Below are positions 44,188 to 53,871 of a DNA stretch of 64,000 nucleotides, piece by piece. The translations under genes were made by a program, and so were the position numbers. Under the pieces are notes generated by a model that did no database searches, had not been told where the DNA came from, and saw only the letters and a program-made list of their open reading frames with translations. This DNA comes from Bacilli bacterium (GTDB lineage: Bacteria > Bacillota_I > Bacilli_A > RF39 > UBA660): assembly GCA_017436345.1 (NCBI GenBank), contig JAFSDH010000004.1, forward strand, positions 66,661 to 130,660, in the 5' to 3' direction. Numbering within the stretch: position 1 is the first letter of the stretch; each line of letters starts with the position of its first letter.

Positions 44188-45456
44188 ATGAAATATAAAA
44201 TAAAAGTATTATTTATATTGACAATGTTATTATTGTTTCCTCATATAGTTGCAGCAGATCAAATTGATGCAAAAGATATAGAATTAGAATGTGTATATGA
44301 TAATGGGGTCGTAATAACAGCTTTTAAAGATGGAGAATATTATGGTATGGGGTCTTCAGATATGAAACTTTCGAATGCATTAACTCCTCCGTACAATACT
44401 GCTTTAACATATTTCTATAACGAATCCAGTTTTTCAAAAAGAATTCTTGATAGTATGGAGTGTCCTACTCAAATTGGTTATTTAGTTGTAAAACAAATGG
44501 ATGACTCTGATAATTCAGTTACATTTCAAGTATATTATCATAGGAATGATTATAGTTACTTAAATAATAGTACAGACCAATATGATGAAGACTTCTTTAA
44601 AAGCCAAATTGTTCCAGGATTTACTCCAACAGATGGCGACAAAGTAACTTTTGAAATTCAAAAAGATTCCGCATTATTTGATAGAATTGACATATCATTA
44701 GCTGATGACGAAACTATGGGTAGGGCTTTTAAATTCAATTTAGTTGCAGAAAGAATGTACTTTAATAATAATGTTCAACCTAATAAACAATGGGCATTTA
44801 AGAGTGAAGGAATGCAAGCTGCAAGTAATCCTACGTATATAAGAGTATATGAATATACTACACCAGGAGGTTCAACTATTAAACTTGCCGAAAAAAGTAA
44901 TACACTTAGTAGAATTTCATTAACTGGTACTTTGAAGGAACATGATGATGCGAAGACAATCTTTGTATGTTTTCAACCAACTGTTAAGGAAATAGATACT
45001 GAAAAAACTGATATGGCATATAAATTTTCAAGTATTAGACATAAATTAGAAGTAAAATCTACGAAAGCAAATAGTGAGGTAACCGAAGGAAATAATGGAA
45101 TAGAATGTTCAGCTGGTTATTCTTTATATCGTGAAGTCAATTGGGATGAAGTTCAAGAAGAAGATGATAATGGTACCTCAATATGCGATGTTATTCCTGA
45201 AACAGCGCTATTAATTGCAAAAATTATAAATTATGCAAGAATATTAGTTCCAGCTATATTAATTGTATTAACAGCAATTGATATAACAAAAATTGTATTA
45301 ACTGGAGAAATTGAAGAAGAGTTACCAAAGAGAAGAAAATTGATAATTACACGATTTGTTATTGCCGCAGTATTCTTCTTCTTACCAATTTTTGTACAAT
45401 TATTTATTTCAAGTAGTTATGGTATAGATTTTGGTGATATAAGTTGTTTATGGTAA
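44188..45456 (+). CDS. Secreted precursor with two C-terminal membrane helices, VirB2-like topology (copy 1)
   Basis: A signal peptide (KYKIKVLFILTMLLLFPHIVAA) is followed by a Cys-containing domain of about 310 residues (IELECVYDNGVVITAF). The C-terminal 85 residues have two hydrophobic helices, ARILVPAILIVLTAIDITKI and RFVIAAVFFFLPIFVQLF, joined by the basic loop TGEIEEELPKRRK. Two helices around a short charged loop is the VirB2/TrbC pilin layout, here fused to a large outside domain. The 389-aa product at 47766 is a clear paralogue. The VirB2 link is inference. The operon continues into the large membrane protein 17 bases on. Confidence 0.8.
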   Translation: MKYKIKVLFILTMLLLFPHIVAADQIDAKDIELECVYDNGVVITAFKDGEYYGMGSSDMKLSNALTPPYNTALTYFYNESSFSKRILDSMECPTQIGYLVVKQMDDSDNSVTFQVYYHRNDYSYLNNSTDQYDEDFFKSQIVPGFTPTDGDKVTFEIQKDSALFDRIDISLADDETMGRAFKFNLVAERMYFNNNVQPNKQWAFKSEGMQAASNPTYIRVYEYTTPGGSTIKLAEKSNTLSRISLTGTLKEHDDAKTIFVCFQPTVKEIDTEKTDMAYKFSSIRHKLEVKSTKANSEVTEGNNGIECSAGYSLYREVNWDEVQEEDDNGTSICDVIPETALLIAKIINYARILVPAILIVLTAIDITKIVLTGEIEEELPKRRKLIITRFVIAAVFFFLPIFVQLFISSSYGIDFGDISCLW

Positions 45457-45473
45457 AAAAGGGGTGATGTAAA

Positions 45474-47666
45474 GTGCCAGTAAGTGTTATAACAGACGTT
45501 GTTACATGGATAGAAATGATTGCACAAATAGGTGTAACAACTCTAGAATTGGGTGTATTAAATTACTTAGTATTTGGTGGTGGATGGCTAGATATGATAC
45601 GATTGATATCATTCTGGCTAGACAATATGATTATTAAATATACTGATGTTTTTTATTCGTATTTTGAGAAAATACTAGGTGGACAAATATTTGCTCCTAA
45701 TGTCGTTGATGGAGTTATGAATAAAGTATATATATTTGTTTCATTATTTGTTTTATTAAAATTAATAATGTTATTTATAAAATATTTAATTAATCCGGAA
45801 ATGGTTTCTGATGATAAAATTGGAACGCATGCATTAGTACGAAGAGTTATATTAGGTATGTGTGGATTATTATTTCTACCATTCATATTTAATTTTTCAG
45901 TGGAAGTACAAGAAGCTGTTTTAAATGATAATTTATTTGGACAGATTCTCTTGGATAAAAGTGATTTGCGTACATTTGAAAAAAATAAAGGACAGGTTGG
46001 TCGAGTTTTAGCGTTCAATGTACATCAAGCATTTTGGAATCTTGATGAAAATAAAGTAACCGATTCAAAAATAAAAAAAGAATATGCAAATGCTCAAACT
46101 GCTAAAGATCCTGGTGTTATAAGCAATATCAACGAAAAGTTTGGTGAAGATTATGCGTATGATTATTTCCCAATAGCATCAACTGTTGTATTACTTTATG
46201 TAATATATTTAATTATTAAATATTGTATAGATGTAGTAGTAAGAATGTTTAAATTATTCCTATTACAAATGTTGGGACCACTTGCTATTTCAGATTATAT
46301 GATAAATGGTGATAGCAAAGATGTGTTTAGGAATTGGATGAAAACAACAATTTCTGTTTATGCTATGTTATTTGTACGAATATTTAGTATATGGTTTATA
46401 GCTTTTATAACAATATTGATGAGTAGAGAATGTGGTGGAGATTATGTGGATGGAGTATGTAGTGATAGTTTATTATATATTCCACAAGGGGGTTCACCTG
46501 ACTATTTGTTAAGAGGTATTATTACGTTAGGATTATTAGCATTACTAATGGATTTACCAAAATTTTTCTCTGATATTTTAGGATTAGATTTAGAACAAGA
46601 CGCAAGTGTTAAAGGTTTAATGCAAAAAGTCGGAGGAGCTGCGAAAATGGTTGGTATGGGTGGACTTGCTGTTGGTGGTGCTGCAATTGGTGGTGCTATT
46701 GGAACTGCTAAAGCACTTGGAGGAACAGTAAGTAAAGCAACCGGACTTTCTGAGGCTATGCAAAAATCAAGAGCAAAAAGAGATGGAATACTTAACAAAG
46801 CTCCTGGACTTGGGAATTTAAGAAATGCTGCTAAGGAAGCAAATCTAGGAGAACACCATAAAGCAGCAATGACAGGTGTATTTGCAGCTGCAATGAATTC
46901 AAACTCAATAACAGGAACAGCATATAAGGGTGCAACGCAGGCAACTAGTGAACAAAAGCAAGTAGATCAAAAGTCAAGAGATGCAAAAGATAAACAAAGA
47001 GCTGACGAATTACAAGAAGCTCAAATGAAGTCAATGAATGTAACAAAAGATGATGCTGGAAATGTAATAGACGCTTCTCAAAATATTAAAATTGATCCAA
47101 CATCTATTGCAGCACTAGCTGGTGCTACTCAAGCAGTTTCTCAAGCTAATGGTGAAAGTCAAACTGTTCAAGCTGGTAGAACAACAGTAGAAGTTGGAGA
47201 TATAGATGTTAAAGTTACTGGAAAAGCAATTGCAAATTACGATGGTGGATTAGAAACGACTATTACAGGTAAAGCTACAACAACATATAATGGAGATTTA
47301 GAAACTGAAATAAATGGTAATGCTGTAGCTAAATACAATAACGATCTAAATGTTGAAGTAAATGGAAATGCAACGGCTACATATAATAATGATTTTAATG
47401 TTGAAATGAATGGTAATGCGAATGCAACATTAAACAAAGACTTAAACGTTGAAATAAATGGAAATGCTTCAGCGATTTATGATGGTAATGTTGATACTAT
47501 GATTACAGGAAATGCAACAGCTACATATGGTGGTGATGTTGATACATTAGTAGAAGGAAACACTACAGCAATTGTAGAAGGTAATGTAGAAACAGTAATT
47601 GAGAAAAGTACAAAAATAGATATGCAAGAAGTTGATATTTCAAGAAAAAATAAAAACGATGCATAA
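45474..47666 (+). CDS. Large polytopic membrane protein, VirB6/TrbL-like topology, with C-terminal 16-residue repeats (copy 1)
   Basis: 730 residues from a GTG start after GGGGTGAT, matching the ATG start of its paralogue (PVSVITD vs PTLEVITD). The first 370 residues contain at least six hydrophobic segments, including GMCGLLFLPFIFNFSVEVQE and KLFLLQMLGPLAISDYMING. A DLPKFF..LGLDLEQ motif and a Gly/Ala-rich stretch (GGLAVGGAAIGGAIGTAKAL) follow, then a soluble helical region. From 47208 there are eight repeats of the form VEINGNATATYNNDLN. Long first-half membrane core plus soluble tail is the VirB6/TrbL pattern. Identity to that family is not proven. Confidence 0.82.
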   Translation: MPVSVITDVVTWIEMIAQIGVTTLELGVLNYLVFGGGWLDMIRLISFWLDNMIIKYTDVFYSYFEKILGGQIFAPNVVDGVMNKVYIFVSLFVLLKLIMLFIKYLINPEMVSDDKIGTHALVRRVILGMCGLLFLPFIFNFSVEVQEAVLNDNLFGQILLDKSDLRTFEKNKGQVGRVLAFNVHQAFWNLDENKVTDSKIKKEYANAQTAKDPGVISNINEKFGEDYAYDYFPIASTVVLLYVIYLIIKYCIDVVVRMFKLFLLQMLGPLAISDYMINGDSKDVFRNWMKTTISVYAMLFVRIFSIWFIAFITILMSRECGGDYVDGVCSDSLLYIPQGGSPDYLLRGIITLGLLALLMDLPKFFSDILGLDLEQDASVKGLMQKVGGAAKMVGMGGLAVGGAAIGGAIGTAKALGGTVSKATGLSEAMQKSRAKRDGILNKAPGLGNLRNAAKEANLGEHHKAAMTGVFAAAMNSNSITGTAYKGATQATSEQKQVDQKSRDAKDKQRADELQEAQMKSMNVTKDDAGNVIDASQNIKIDPTSIAALAGATQAVSQANGESQTVQAGRTTVEVGDIDVKVTGKAIANYDGGLETTITGKATTTYNGDLETEINGNAVAKYNNDLNVEVNGNATATYNNDFNVEMNGNANATLNKDLNVEINGNASAIYDGNVDTMITGNATATYGGDVDTLVEGNTTAIVEGNVETVIEKSTKIDMQEVDISRKNKNDA
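47208..47591 (+). repeat. Eight tandem 48-bp units encoding 16-residue repeats
   Basis: In-frame units at 47208, 47256, 47304 and so on: VKVTGKAIANYDGGLE, TTITGKATTTYNGDLE, TEINGNAVAKYNNDLN, VEVNGNATATYNNDFN, VEMNGNANATLNKDLN, VEINGNASAIYDGNVD, TMITGNATATYGGDVD, TLVEGNTTAIVEGNVE. Alternating short strands with Gly/Asn turns suggest a beta-solenoid or stacked beta-hairpins. Nucleotide units have drifted, so the array is old or under selection. Confidence 0.92.
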
Positions 47667-47669
47667 GAC

Positions 47670-47700
47670 AAAAAGAAAAGACTAATCTTTTCTTTTTTTA
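47670..47700 (+). terminator. Rho-independent terminator ending the first module
   Basis: Stem AAAAAGAAAAGA / TCTTTTCTTTTT around CTAA, then T's. Confidence 0.87.
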
Positions 47701-47729
47701 TTGAAAAAAATCAATATATGTATTAAAAT
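47701..47729 (+). promoter_or_regulatory. Promoter of the second module
   Basis: TTGAAA, 17-base spacer, TAAAAT, immediately past the terminator and 37 bases before the start of the 389-aa gene. Confidence 0.7.
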
Positions 47730-47765
47730 TTATATAGTAGGGTAATAAGATAAAGGACGTGTTTT

Positions 47766-48935
47766 ATGAAAAGAAAATATAGATTTAATCTTATATATGT
47801 TTTGGTAGTGATGATACTATCATTTTTATCAATAGATAATGTTTATGCCGGTAATTTAGAATTTAAAAATGTTACTTTAGAATGTATATATTCTGATGGT
47901 AGTTTATTTACATATTCACATAATAGTACAACTGATGAATATGTTATGAACAGAAGAAACTATAATTTAAAAGATGTTTCAACTCAAGATAGTAGCACTA
48001 CAGGAAGAATAGAATTTACAGTTGGTACAAGCGTTGCTGATGATAGTCATTTATGTAAACAATATTTAATATCTGGTTCTACAAAAGATAGAGAAAATGA
48101 TTCAGAAGATTCTGTAATGTATATGACATATTATAAATTTTCAACATCATCTGGTGCTACATTTGAAACAACAGATTTTTCTAATTTAGGTGTATTTAGT
48201 TTCTTTGACTGGTTTGCACATGTTGATTCTAGTGCTGCAAATGAAACTAAGAAAGAAGCTACACTAGTATCAGAAAGATATATTTTAGAATCAAATAGTG
48301 GTGAGCCAACAGAAACACTATATTATGTTCAAAAAAGTACACAAGAAACTGGTGAAAATAGATATATAACAATATATAAGTATGATAATGCAACATTGTT
48401 AGATAGTGGTAAAAGAGTAACTAGAGTTACAAGTACAAGTGCAATTGGTAACGATGTAATTTGGATAAATAATCCAGAACCTGAATCTTTTGTTGAAAGT
48501 AGTTCAATTTTAACTTATTTCTACAAAGATGGACAAATTAGATATACAGCTACATCAAATAAAACTTCGTCAAATATAAATAAATATGAAAAAACAGATA
48601 GTGCACCACCAACAGATTCTGTTGATACAGGTGAACTTTGTTCAACAATTATGCCAAATACGTCAGTATATTTAAGGACAATAATTAAATATGCTCAGTG
48701 GTTAGTTCCTATTTTCTTAATTGTATTAACATCTGTGGATGTAGGTAAAATTGTACTTGCAGGAAATATTGAAGAAGAATTACCAAAACAAAAGAAGAAA
48801 ATTATTGTTAGATTTGTTGTAGCGCTTGTCTTCTTCTTCTTACCAACATTAGCAATTCTTCTAGTTAAGATGTTACAAGAATCAGGCGGAGAAGGAACAG
48901 AATTAATCCAACAAATTGGATGTTTATTTGAATAA
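47766..48935 (+). CDS. Secreted precursor with two C-terminal membrane helices, VirB2-like topology (copy 2)
   Basis: 389 residues. A signal segment (IYVLVVMILSFLSIDNVYA) precedes NLEFKNVTLECIYSDGSLFT, aligned with IELECVYDNGVVIT of copy 1. The end shows the same two helices (WLVPIFLIVLTSVDVGKIVL, RFVVALVFFFLPTLAILLV) and loop (NIEEELPKQKKK). A Cys pair lies before and after the helices (GELCSTIM; IGCLFE), as in copy 1 (SICDVIP; ISCLW). The middle domains have diverged strongly, suggesting different partners. Ribosome region GGACGTG. Confidence 0.8.
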   Translation: MKRKYRFNLIYVLVVMILSFLSIDNVYAGNLEFKNVTLECIYSDGSLFTYSHNSTTDEYVMNRRNYNLKDVSTQDSSTTGRIEFTVGTSVADDSHLCKQYLISGSTKDRENDSEDSVMYMTYYKFSTSSGATFETTDFSNLGVFSFFDWFAHVDSSAANETKKEATLVSERYILESNSGEPTETLYYVQKSTQETGENRYITIYKYDNATLLDSGKRVTRVTSTSAIGNDVIWINNPEPESFVESSSILTYFYKDGQIRYTATSNKTSSNINKYEKTDSAPPTDSVDTGELCSTIMPNTSVYLRTIIKYAQWLVPIFLIVLTSVDVGKIVLAGNIEEELPKQKKKIIVRFVVALVFFFLPTLAILLVKMLQESGGEGTELIQQIGCLFE

Positions 48936-48952
48936 AAGGAGTGTGATAAATA

Positions 48953-51181
48953 ATGCCAACATTAGAAGTCATTACTGATGCGTTACTTATCGCACAGGCT
49001 GCGATAAGTCTTGGACAAACAGCTATTCTAGTATGGGTAATAACAGGGGGATGGAAATTTTTATTAAGAAGTATTGGATTCTTCTTAGACTGTATGCTAG
49101 CTAAACTTATTGGTACAATATATGGGTATTTTGAAACCTTAATTACTCAAGATTTATTTAATGAAACAGTAGTAGATGCCTTAAGTAGAAATATATATGT
49201 ATTTATTGGGGTATTAGTTTTCTTTAGATTGATGATGATTTTAATAAAATATCTTGTTAATCCTGATTTAGTAAGTGATGCTAAGGTTGGGGTAAACTCA
49301 TTGATTAAAAGAGTAATTATTGGTATGTGTGGGATTTTATTCCTGCCAACTATCTTTGATTTAGCTATGGGAATTCAAAAAGCGGTATTCCAGGATAACT
49401 TGATACAACAAATTATTATTCCAAGTGATTATCTCGATAATATGAATGAGATAAAAGAAGATGGAGGAAAATATATAGGTACTTATGTTTTAGCTGGGTT
49501 TGTAAGTCCAAATGAAAAATCAACTATTGTGGCTGAAAAAATGTATCAAGCGGCATTAAAGTCAGGAGATTTTTCTCTATTAACAACTGTTATGAATGCT
49601 AATGCGTTTATGAGCGATGAATACGCATTTGACTATTTCTTCATAATTTCAACATTTACTTTATGTTATGTTTTATATTTAATGATTAAATATTGTTTAG
49701 ATTTAGCAACGAGAAGCTTTAAACTATTGTTGTATCAGATATTAGCACCAGTGGCAATGGTAGAATATATGGTAAATGGTGCAGATGATGGTGTTTTTAA
49801 AAATTGGCGTTCAGCAGTAATTAGCACATATTTCTTGCTTTTCGTTAGAGTATTAGCACTTTGGTTTGTACTGTTTGTATTATCTTTGATGATTACGCCA
49901 GATGGCACATATACAGCAAACTCATTACTTGCTAATGATGATTATTTCTTAAGAGCAATGATTATTGTTGCGTTATTAGGATTTATGATGGACTTACCAA
50001 AACTAGTAGGGCAAGTGTTTGGACTAGATTTAGAACAAGAAGGTTCTGCTACCGGTTTAATGAAACAAATTGGTGGTATGGTAAAAGGTGCTGCAATTGG
50101 TGGACTTGCTATAGGTGGTGCTACTCTTGGAGGACTTGCCAGTGGTGGTATAGGTCTAGCAAAATTAGGATCAAAAATGGGTGAAAATAAACGTAATGCT
50201 GCAGCACAAGGTAAGAGTTTAAATTTTGGACAAAATCTTATGTCTTCTGCTAAGCAAACTGGAATGTTTGATCGATTGGCCGAAGGTGGAGCAGCCACTA
50301 GAAAATCTGTATTTGGGGCTAATCAATTTACTGGGGCATTATACGGTGGTGCAGCTGGAGTAGTAAGTGCAGGAGCAGGTGGAGCTAAACAAGGAAAAAG
50401 TAGTTATGATAGCAAAGAAGATAAGAAAGAAGCCCAAGAAAGACAAGCATTTGAAGATCAAAGAGAAGCAAATGGAAGTTTGCGTAGAACCGCTGAAAGA
50501 TTGGCTGATAGTCAATCATTCTCTAGTAAAGATGAATTTAGAGATGCTATGGTTCAACAAAGATTTGGAGATTCTGCTAAGATGACTGCAGATATTACAG
50601 GAGAATTAAATAGAATAATCGCAACTAATGGTGGCAAAGAATTGTCAAGTGACGAAATCGTACAAACAGTTAAAAGAAAATGGGAAGAACAAACTGGTAC
50701 TCATCCACCTGGTGAAGTTGAACAAGTTGTAAAACAAGTTATTCAAAAGGCTGTTGAATCAGGAACTGATTTTGGAGATTTAACTCAGGTTGCTGCAATC
50801 GTATCAACTTCTGTCTCATCATTAAAAGCAGAGGAAATGCCAGCAGTTGAGCAAGTAGTAAATCAAGTATATGGAACTAAGGTAGGAGGAGAAACTTTAT
50901 CTGCAGTTCAAGAAGTAAGCCAAAAACTTTCAACAACAATTGATATTCAAAAAGATATTAGAACTAATACAGAAGAAACTGCTGTTTGGACAGAACTTGG
51001 AGCAGAAATGGGGGAAAGAACGGCTAATGCATCAGAGCAACAGGTAACAATTCAAAGAAATATTCAAACTAATGTAGAGGATATACATGTATTTAATGAT
51101 TTAACTGCAGAAAATACAGAAAGGGCTGCAAATACTTTAGAAAATATTAATAGAAATAATAATGGAAATAGTAATAATTGA
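48953..51181 (+). CDS. Large polytopic membrane protein, VirB6/TrbL-like topology (copy 2)
   Basis: 742 residues, collinear with copy 1 over the first 430: DLVSDAKVGVNSLIKRVIIG (copy 1 MVSDDKIGTHALVRRVILG), YDFF-type helix then YLMIKYCLDLATRSFKLLLY, LAPVAMVEYMVNG, NWRSAVISTYFLLFVRVLAL, and DLPKLVGQVFGLDLEQEGSA. A Gly-rich stretch (GAAIGGLAIGGATLGGLASG) precedes a soluble Gln/Glu/Thr-rich C-terminal domain of about 300 residues that has no 16-residue repeats, so the tail was replaced or lost relative to copy 1. ATG after AAAGGAGTG. TGA stop. Confidence 0.82.
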   Translation: MPTLEVITDALLIAQAAISLGQTAILVWVITGGWKFLLRSIGFFLDCMLAKLIGTIYGYFETLITQDLFNETVVDALSRNIYVFIGVLVFFRLMMILIKYLVNPDLVSDAKVGVNSLIKRVIIGMCGILFLPTIFDLAMGIQKAVFQDNLIQQIIIPSDYLDNMNEIKEDGGKYIGTYVLAGFVSPNEKSTIVAEKMYQAALKSGDFSLLTTVMNANAFMSDEYAFDYFFIISTFTLCYVLYLMIKYCLDLATRSFKLLLYQILAPVAMVEYMVNGADDGVFKNWRSAVISTYFLLFVRVLALWFVLFVLSLMITPDGTYTANSLLANDDYFLRAMIIVALLGFMMDLPKLVGQVFGLDLEQEGSATGLMKQIGGMVKGAAIGGLAIGGATLGGLASGGIGLAKLGSKMGENKRNAAAQGKSLNFGQNLMSSAKQTGMFDRLAEGGAATRKSVFGANQFTGALYGGAAGVVSAGAGGAKQGKSSYDSKEDKKEAQERQAFEDQREANGSLRRTAERLADSQSFSSKDEFRDAMVQQRFGDSAKMTADITGELNRIIATNGGKELSSDEIVQTVKRKWEEQTGTHPPGEVEQVVKQVIQKAVESGTDFGDLTQVAAIVSTSVSSLKAEEMPAVEQVVNQVYGTKVGGETLSAVQEVSQKLSTTIDIQKDIRTNTEETAVWTELGAEMGERTANASEQQVTIQRNIQTNVEDIHVFNDLTAENTERAANTLENINRNNNGNSNN

Positions 51182-51182
51182 T

Positions 51183-51219
51183 AAAAAGAAAAACAAGTAA
51201 TATGCTTGTTTTTCTTTTT
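51183..51219 (+). terminator. Rho-independent terminator ending the second module
   Basis: Fifteen-base perfect stem AAAAAGAAAAACAAG / CTTGTTTTTCTTTTT with a seven-base loop. Confidence 0.88.
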
Positions 51220-51261
51220 AATTAATTCCTATAATGCTATAATAATAAATAGGTGATAAAT

Positions 51262-53871
51262 ATGAAAAAAGTACTTTTAATAGATGGTAATAATATATTA
51301 TTCCGTAGTTACTATGCAACTGCGTATACTGGTAACATCATGAAAAATAGCAAAGGTTTTCCTACTAATGCATTATATGGTCTTATTAATATGATGAATA
51401 AAATTATTAATGAAGAAAATCCTGAATATGTAATGATAGCATTTGATAAGGGAAAAACATTTAGACATGAAAAATATGATAATTATAAAGGAGGAAGAAG
51501 CGAAACTCCTGATGAATTAAAAATGCAGTTCCCAGTTGCTAAACAATTAGTTGAAGCTATGGGATTTCACTATTTTGAAATAGATAATTATGAAGCTGAT
51601 GATATTATTGGTACTTTTGCTAAAAAAGCAACAGAAGATAAAGACTATACAGCAACAATCATTTCTAGTGATAAAGACTTACTTCAATTAATAAATGAAG
51701 AGGTAGAAGTAAAATTATTAAAAACAAATGATTATATTCGTATGACTAAGGAAGAATTTATAAAAACATATGGTATTGAACCACCTCGTATGGTTGATTT
51801 AAAAGCTCTTATGGGAGATTCTAGTGATAATATTCCAGGTGTAGCTGGTGTAGGAGAAAAAACAGCTATTAAACTTCTTCAAGAATATGGTACACTTGGT
51901 AATCTTTATAATAATGTAGAAACAGTAAAAGGAAAATTAAAAGATAAACTTATTGCTAGTCGTGATGATGCTTTCATGAGTTATGATCTTGCTACAATTT
52001 ATAAAGATGTACCAATAGATACTGATTTTTCTAAAATTAAATATAATGGAATTGATACATTAAAATATATTGAACTTTTAAATGAATTAGAATTTTATTC
52101 ATTAATAAAAAAACTAGATATTAAAGAAAATACTATTCGTGAAAATATTATGGATATTGATTATAAGATAATAGATAATATGGATGATATTATCCTAAAA
52201 GATGATTTTTCAATTTATTTAGAAACATATGGTTATGATTATCATAAAGATGACGCTCTTGGTATAGCAATTTACAATAAAGATATATCTTACTATATAC
52301 CTTTTGAAGTATTATTAAAAAACCCAACTATCTTAAATAGTTCTTATAAAAAATATACATATGATTTAAAGAAACTAATTTACGTTTTATCTCGTTATAA
52401 ATTAAATATATCTAATGCTAACTTTGATATGATGGTAGCTGCATATATATTAAATCAAAATATCAAAGATGATATTGCATATCTTATGAATAATAATGAT
52501 TATAATATAGATTTCTATGAAAAAGAATTTGGAACACTTGCTAAACTAGCTAAACCGGATATCGAAGTAATTGCTAAAAATGCATGTTTAAAAGCTAAGT
52601 TTATTTATGAAAAAAAAGATGAGTTTATAAAAAAGTTAGAAGAAGAAAATAGTTATAATTTATTTTCAAAACTTGAAATGCCTCTTGTTGAAGTTCTAGC
52701 TGATATGGAAATAACAGGTATAAGTGTTAATAAAGATTATCTACTAAAAATGGGTGATGAATTAAAAATCATGATAGATAATTTATCATCTAAAATATAT
52801 GAATTAAGTGGATGTGAATTTAATATTGCATCTCCAAAACAATTAGGGGAAATATTGTTTGAGAAATTAGAAATACCTTATCCTAAAAAATCTAAAAAAG
52901 AAGGATATTCAACAGGAAAAGAAATATTAGATAAATTAATGGATAAACATCCAATTATTCCATTAATCGAAGAATATCGTACTTTAACCAAACTATATAA
53001 TAATTATATTGTTGGGTTAATTGCTGAAATAGATGAAGATGGCAAAATTCATACATGTTTTAATCAAACTTTAACTAGAACAGGAAGACTTTCATCATCA
53101 AATCCAAATCTTCAAAATATTCCAGTTCGTACTGAAGAAGGTAAATTAATTAGAAAAGCATTTATTCCAGAAGAAAATTCAATTCTTTTATCAAGTGACT
53201 ATTCACAAATAGAACTTAGAGTATTTGCACATATGTCTAATGCTACAAATATGATTGAAGCATTTGAAAAGAATTTAGATATTCACGCTAAAACGGCAAG
53301 CGATATCTTTGGAATACCACTAGACATGGTTGATTCTAATATGCGTAGACAAGCTAAAGCTGTTAACTTTGGAATTTTATATGGTATCAGTAGCTTTGGT
53401 TTGAGTGAAGACTTAAATATCGATGTATACAGTGCTAAAAACTTTATTGATAACTATTTAGAAACATTCCCTAGTATCAAAGAATTTATGGATGAAATAG
53501 TGGAAAATGCGCATCGTGATGGATATGTAAAAACTATTATGAATAGAAAAAGAATTATTGATGAATTAAATAACAAAAACTATATGATTCGTCAAAGTGG
53601 TGAAAGAATGGCAAAAAATACTCCAATCCAAGGAAGTGCTGCTGATATTCTTAAAAAAGCTATGATTGAAATATATAAAGAATTTAATAGTAGAAACTTA
53701 AAAAGTAAAATGCTTATTCAAGTACACGATGAACTTGTATTTAACGTTGTAAAAGAAGAAGAAGAAATCGTTGAAAAAATAATTATTGATATTATGGAAA
53801 ATACTTATAAATTGAATGTTCCATTAAAAGTAGATGTCAATAAAGGTAATGATTGGTATGAAGCAAAATAA
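51262..53871 (+). CDS. polA: DNA polymerase I
   Basis: 869 residues. An N-terminal 5'-3' exonuclease (LLIDGNNILFRSYYAT, ALMGDSSDNIPGVAGVGEKT), an exonuclease-like middle domain and the polymerase (RTGRLSSSNPNLQNIPVRT, SSDYSQIELRVFAHM, RRQAKAVNFGILYGIS, QVHDELVF). In the middle domain the metal ligands are lost: the E. coli DTE segment reads Y319-L-E321, and the other two Asp positions appear as Leu and Cys, so it should lack proofreading, as Bacillus Pol I does. ATG 51262 follows AGGTGAT; the GTG at 51253 lies inside it. Confidence 0.98.
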   Translation: MKKVLLIDGNNILFRSYYATAYTGNIMKNSKGFPTNALYGLINMMNKIINEENPEYVMIAFDKGKTFRHEKYDNYKGGRSETPDELKMQFPVAKQLVEAMGFHYFEIDNYEADDIIGTFAKKATEDKDYTATIISSDKDLLQLINEEVEVKLLKTNDYIRMTKEEFIKTYGIEPPRMVDLKALMGDSSDNIPGVAGVGEKTAIKLLQEYGTLGNLYNNVETVKGKLKDKLIASRDDAFMSYDLATIYKDVPIDTDFSKIKYNGIDTLKYIELLNELEFYSLIKKLDIKENTIRENIMDIDYKIIDNMDDIILKDDFSIYLETYGYDYHKDDALGIAIYNKDISYYIPFEVLLKNPTILNSSYKKYTYDLKKLIYVLSRYKLNISNANFDMMVAAYILNQNIKDDIAYLMNNNDYNIDFYEKEFGTLAKLAKPDIEVIAKNACLKAKFIYEKKDEFIKKLEEENSYNLFSKLEMPLVEVLADMEITGISVNKDYLLKMGDELKIMIDNLSSKIYELSGCEFNIASPKQLGEILFEKLEIPYPKKSKKEGYSTGKEILDKLMDKHPIIPLIEEYRTLTKLYNNYIVGLIAEIDEDGKIHTCFNQTLTRTGRLSSSNPNLQNIPVRTEEGKLIRKAFIPEENSILLSSDYSQIELRVFAHMSNATNMIEAFEKNLDIHAKTASDIFGIPLDMVDSNMRRQAKAVNFGILYGISSFGLSEDLNIDVYSAKNFIDNYLETFPSIKEFMDEIVENAHRDGYVKTIMNRKRIIDELNNKNYMIRQSGERMAKNTPIQGSAADILKKAMIEIYKEFNSRNLKSKMLIQVHDELVFNVVKEEEEIVEKIIIDIMENTYKLNVPLKVDVNKGNDWYEAK

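Noticed and set aside
47208-47591. CRISPR array or noncoding satellite
   Set aside because: Units are contiguous 48-bp coding repeats without spacers, in frame and drifted at third positions.
50367-50585. 72-aa + strand ORF in another frame within the second VirB6-like gene
   Set aside because: Fully inside the longer frame, no proper ribosome site, Lys/Glu composition as expected of a frame-shifted Gln/Glu/Ala-rich region.
44188-51181. An integrative conjugative element
   Set aside because: No integrase, relaxase, VirB4/VirD4 ATPase, direct repeats or tRNA target adjoins the VirB-like modules, and both flanks are housekeeping genes with similar composition.
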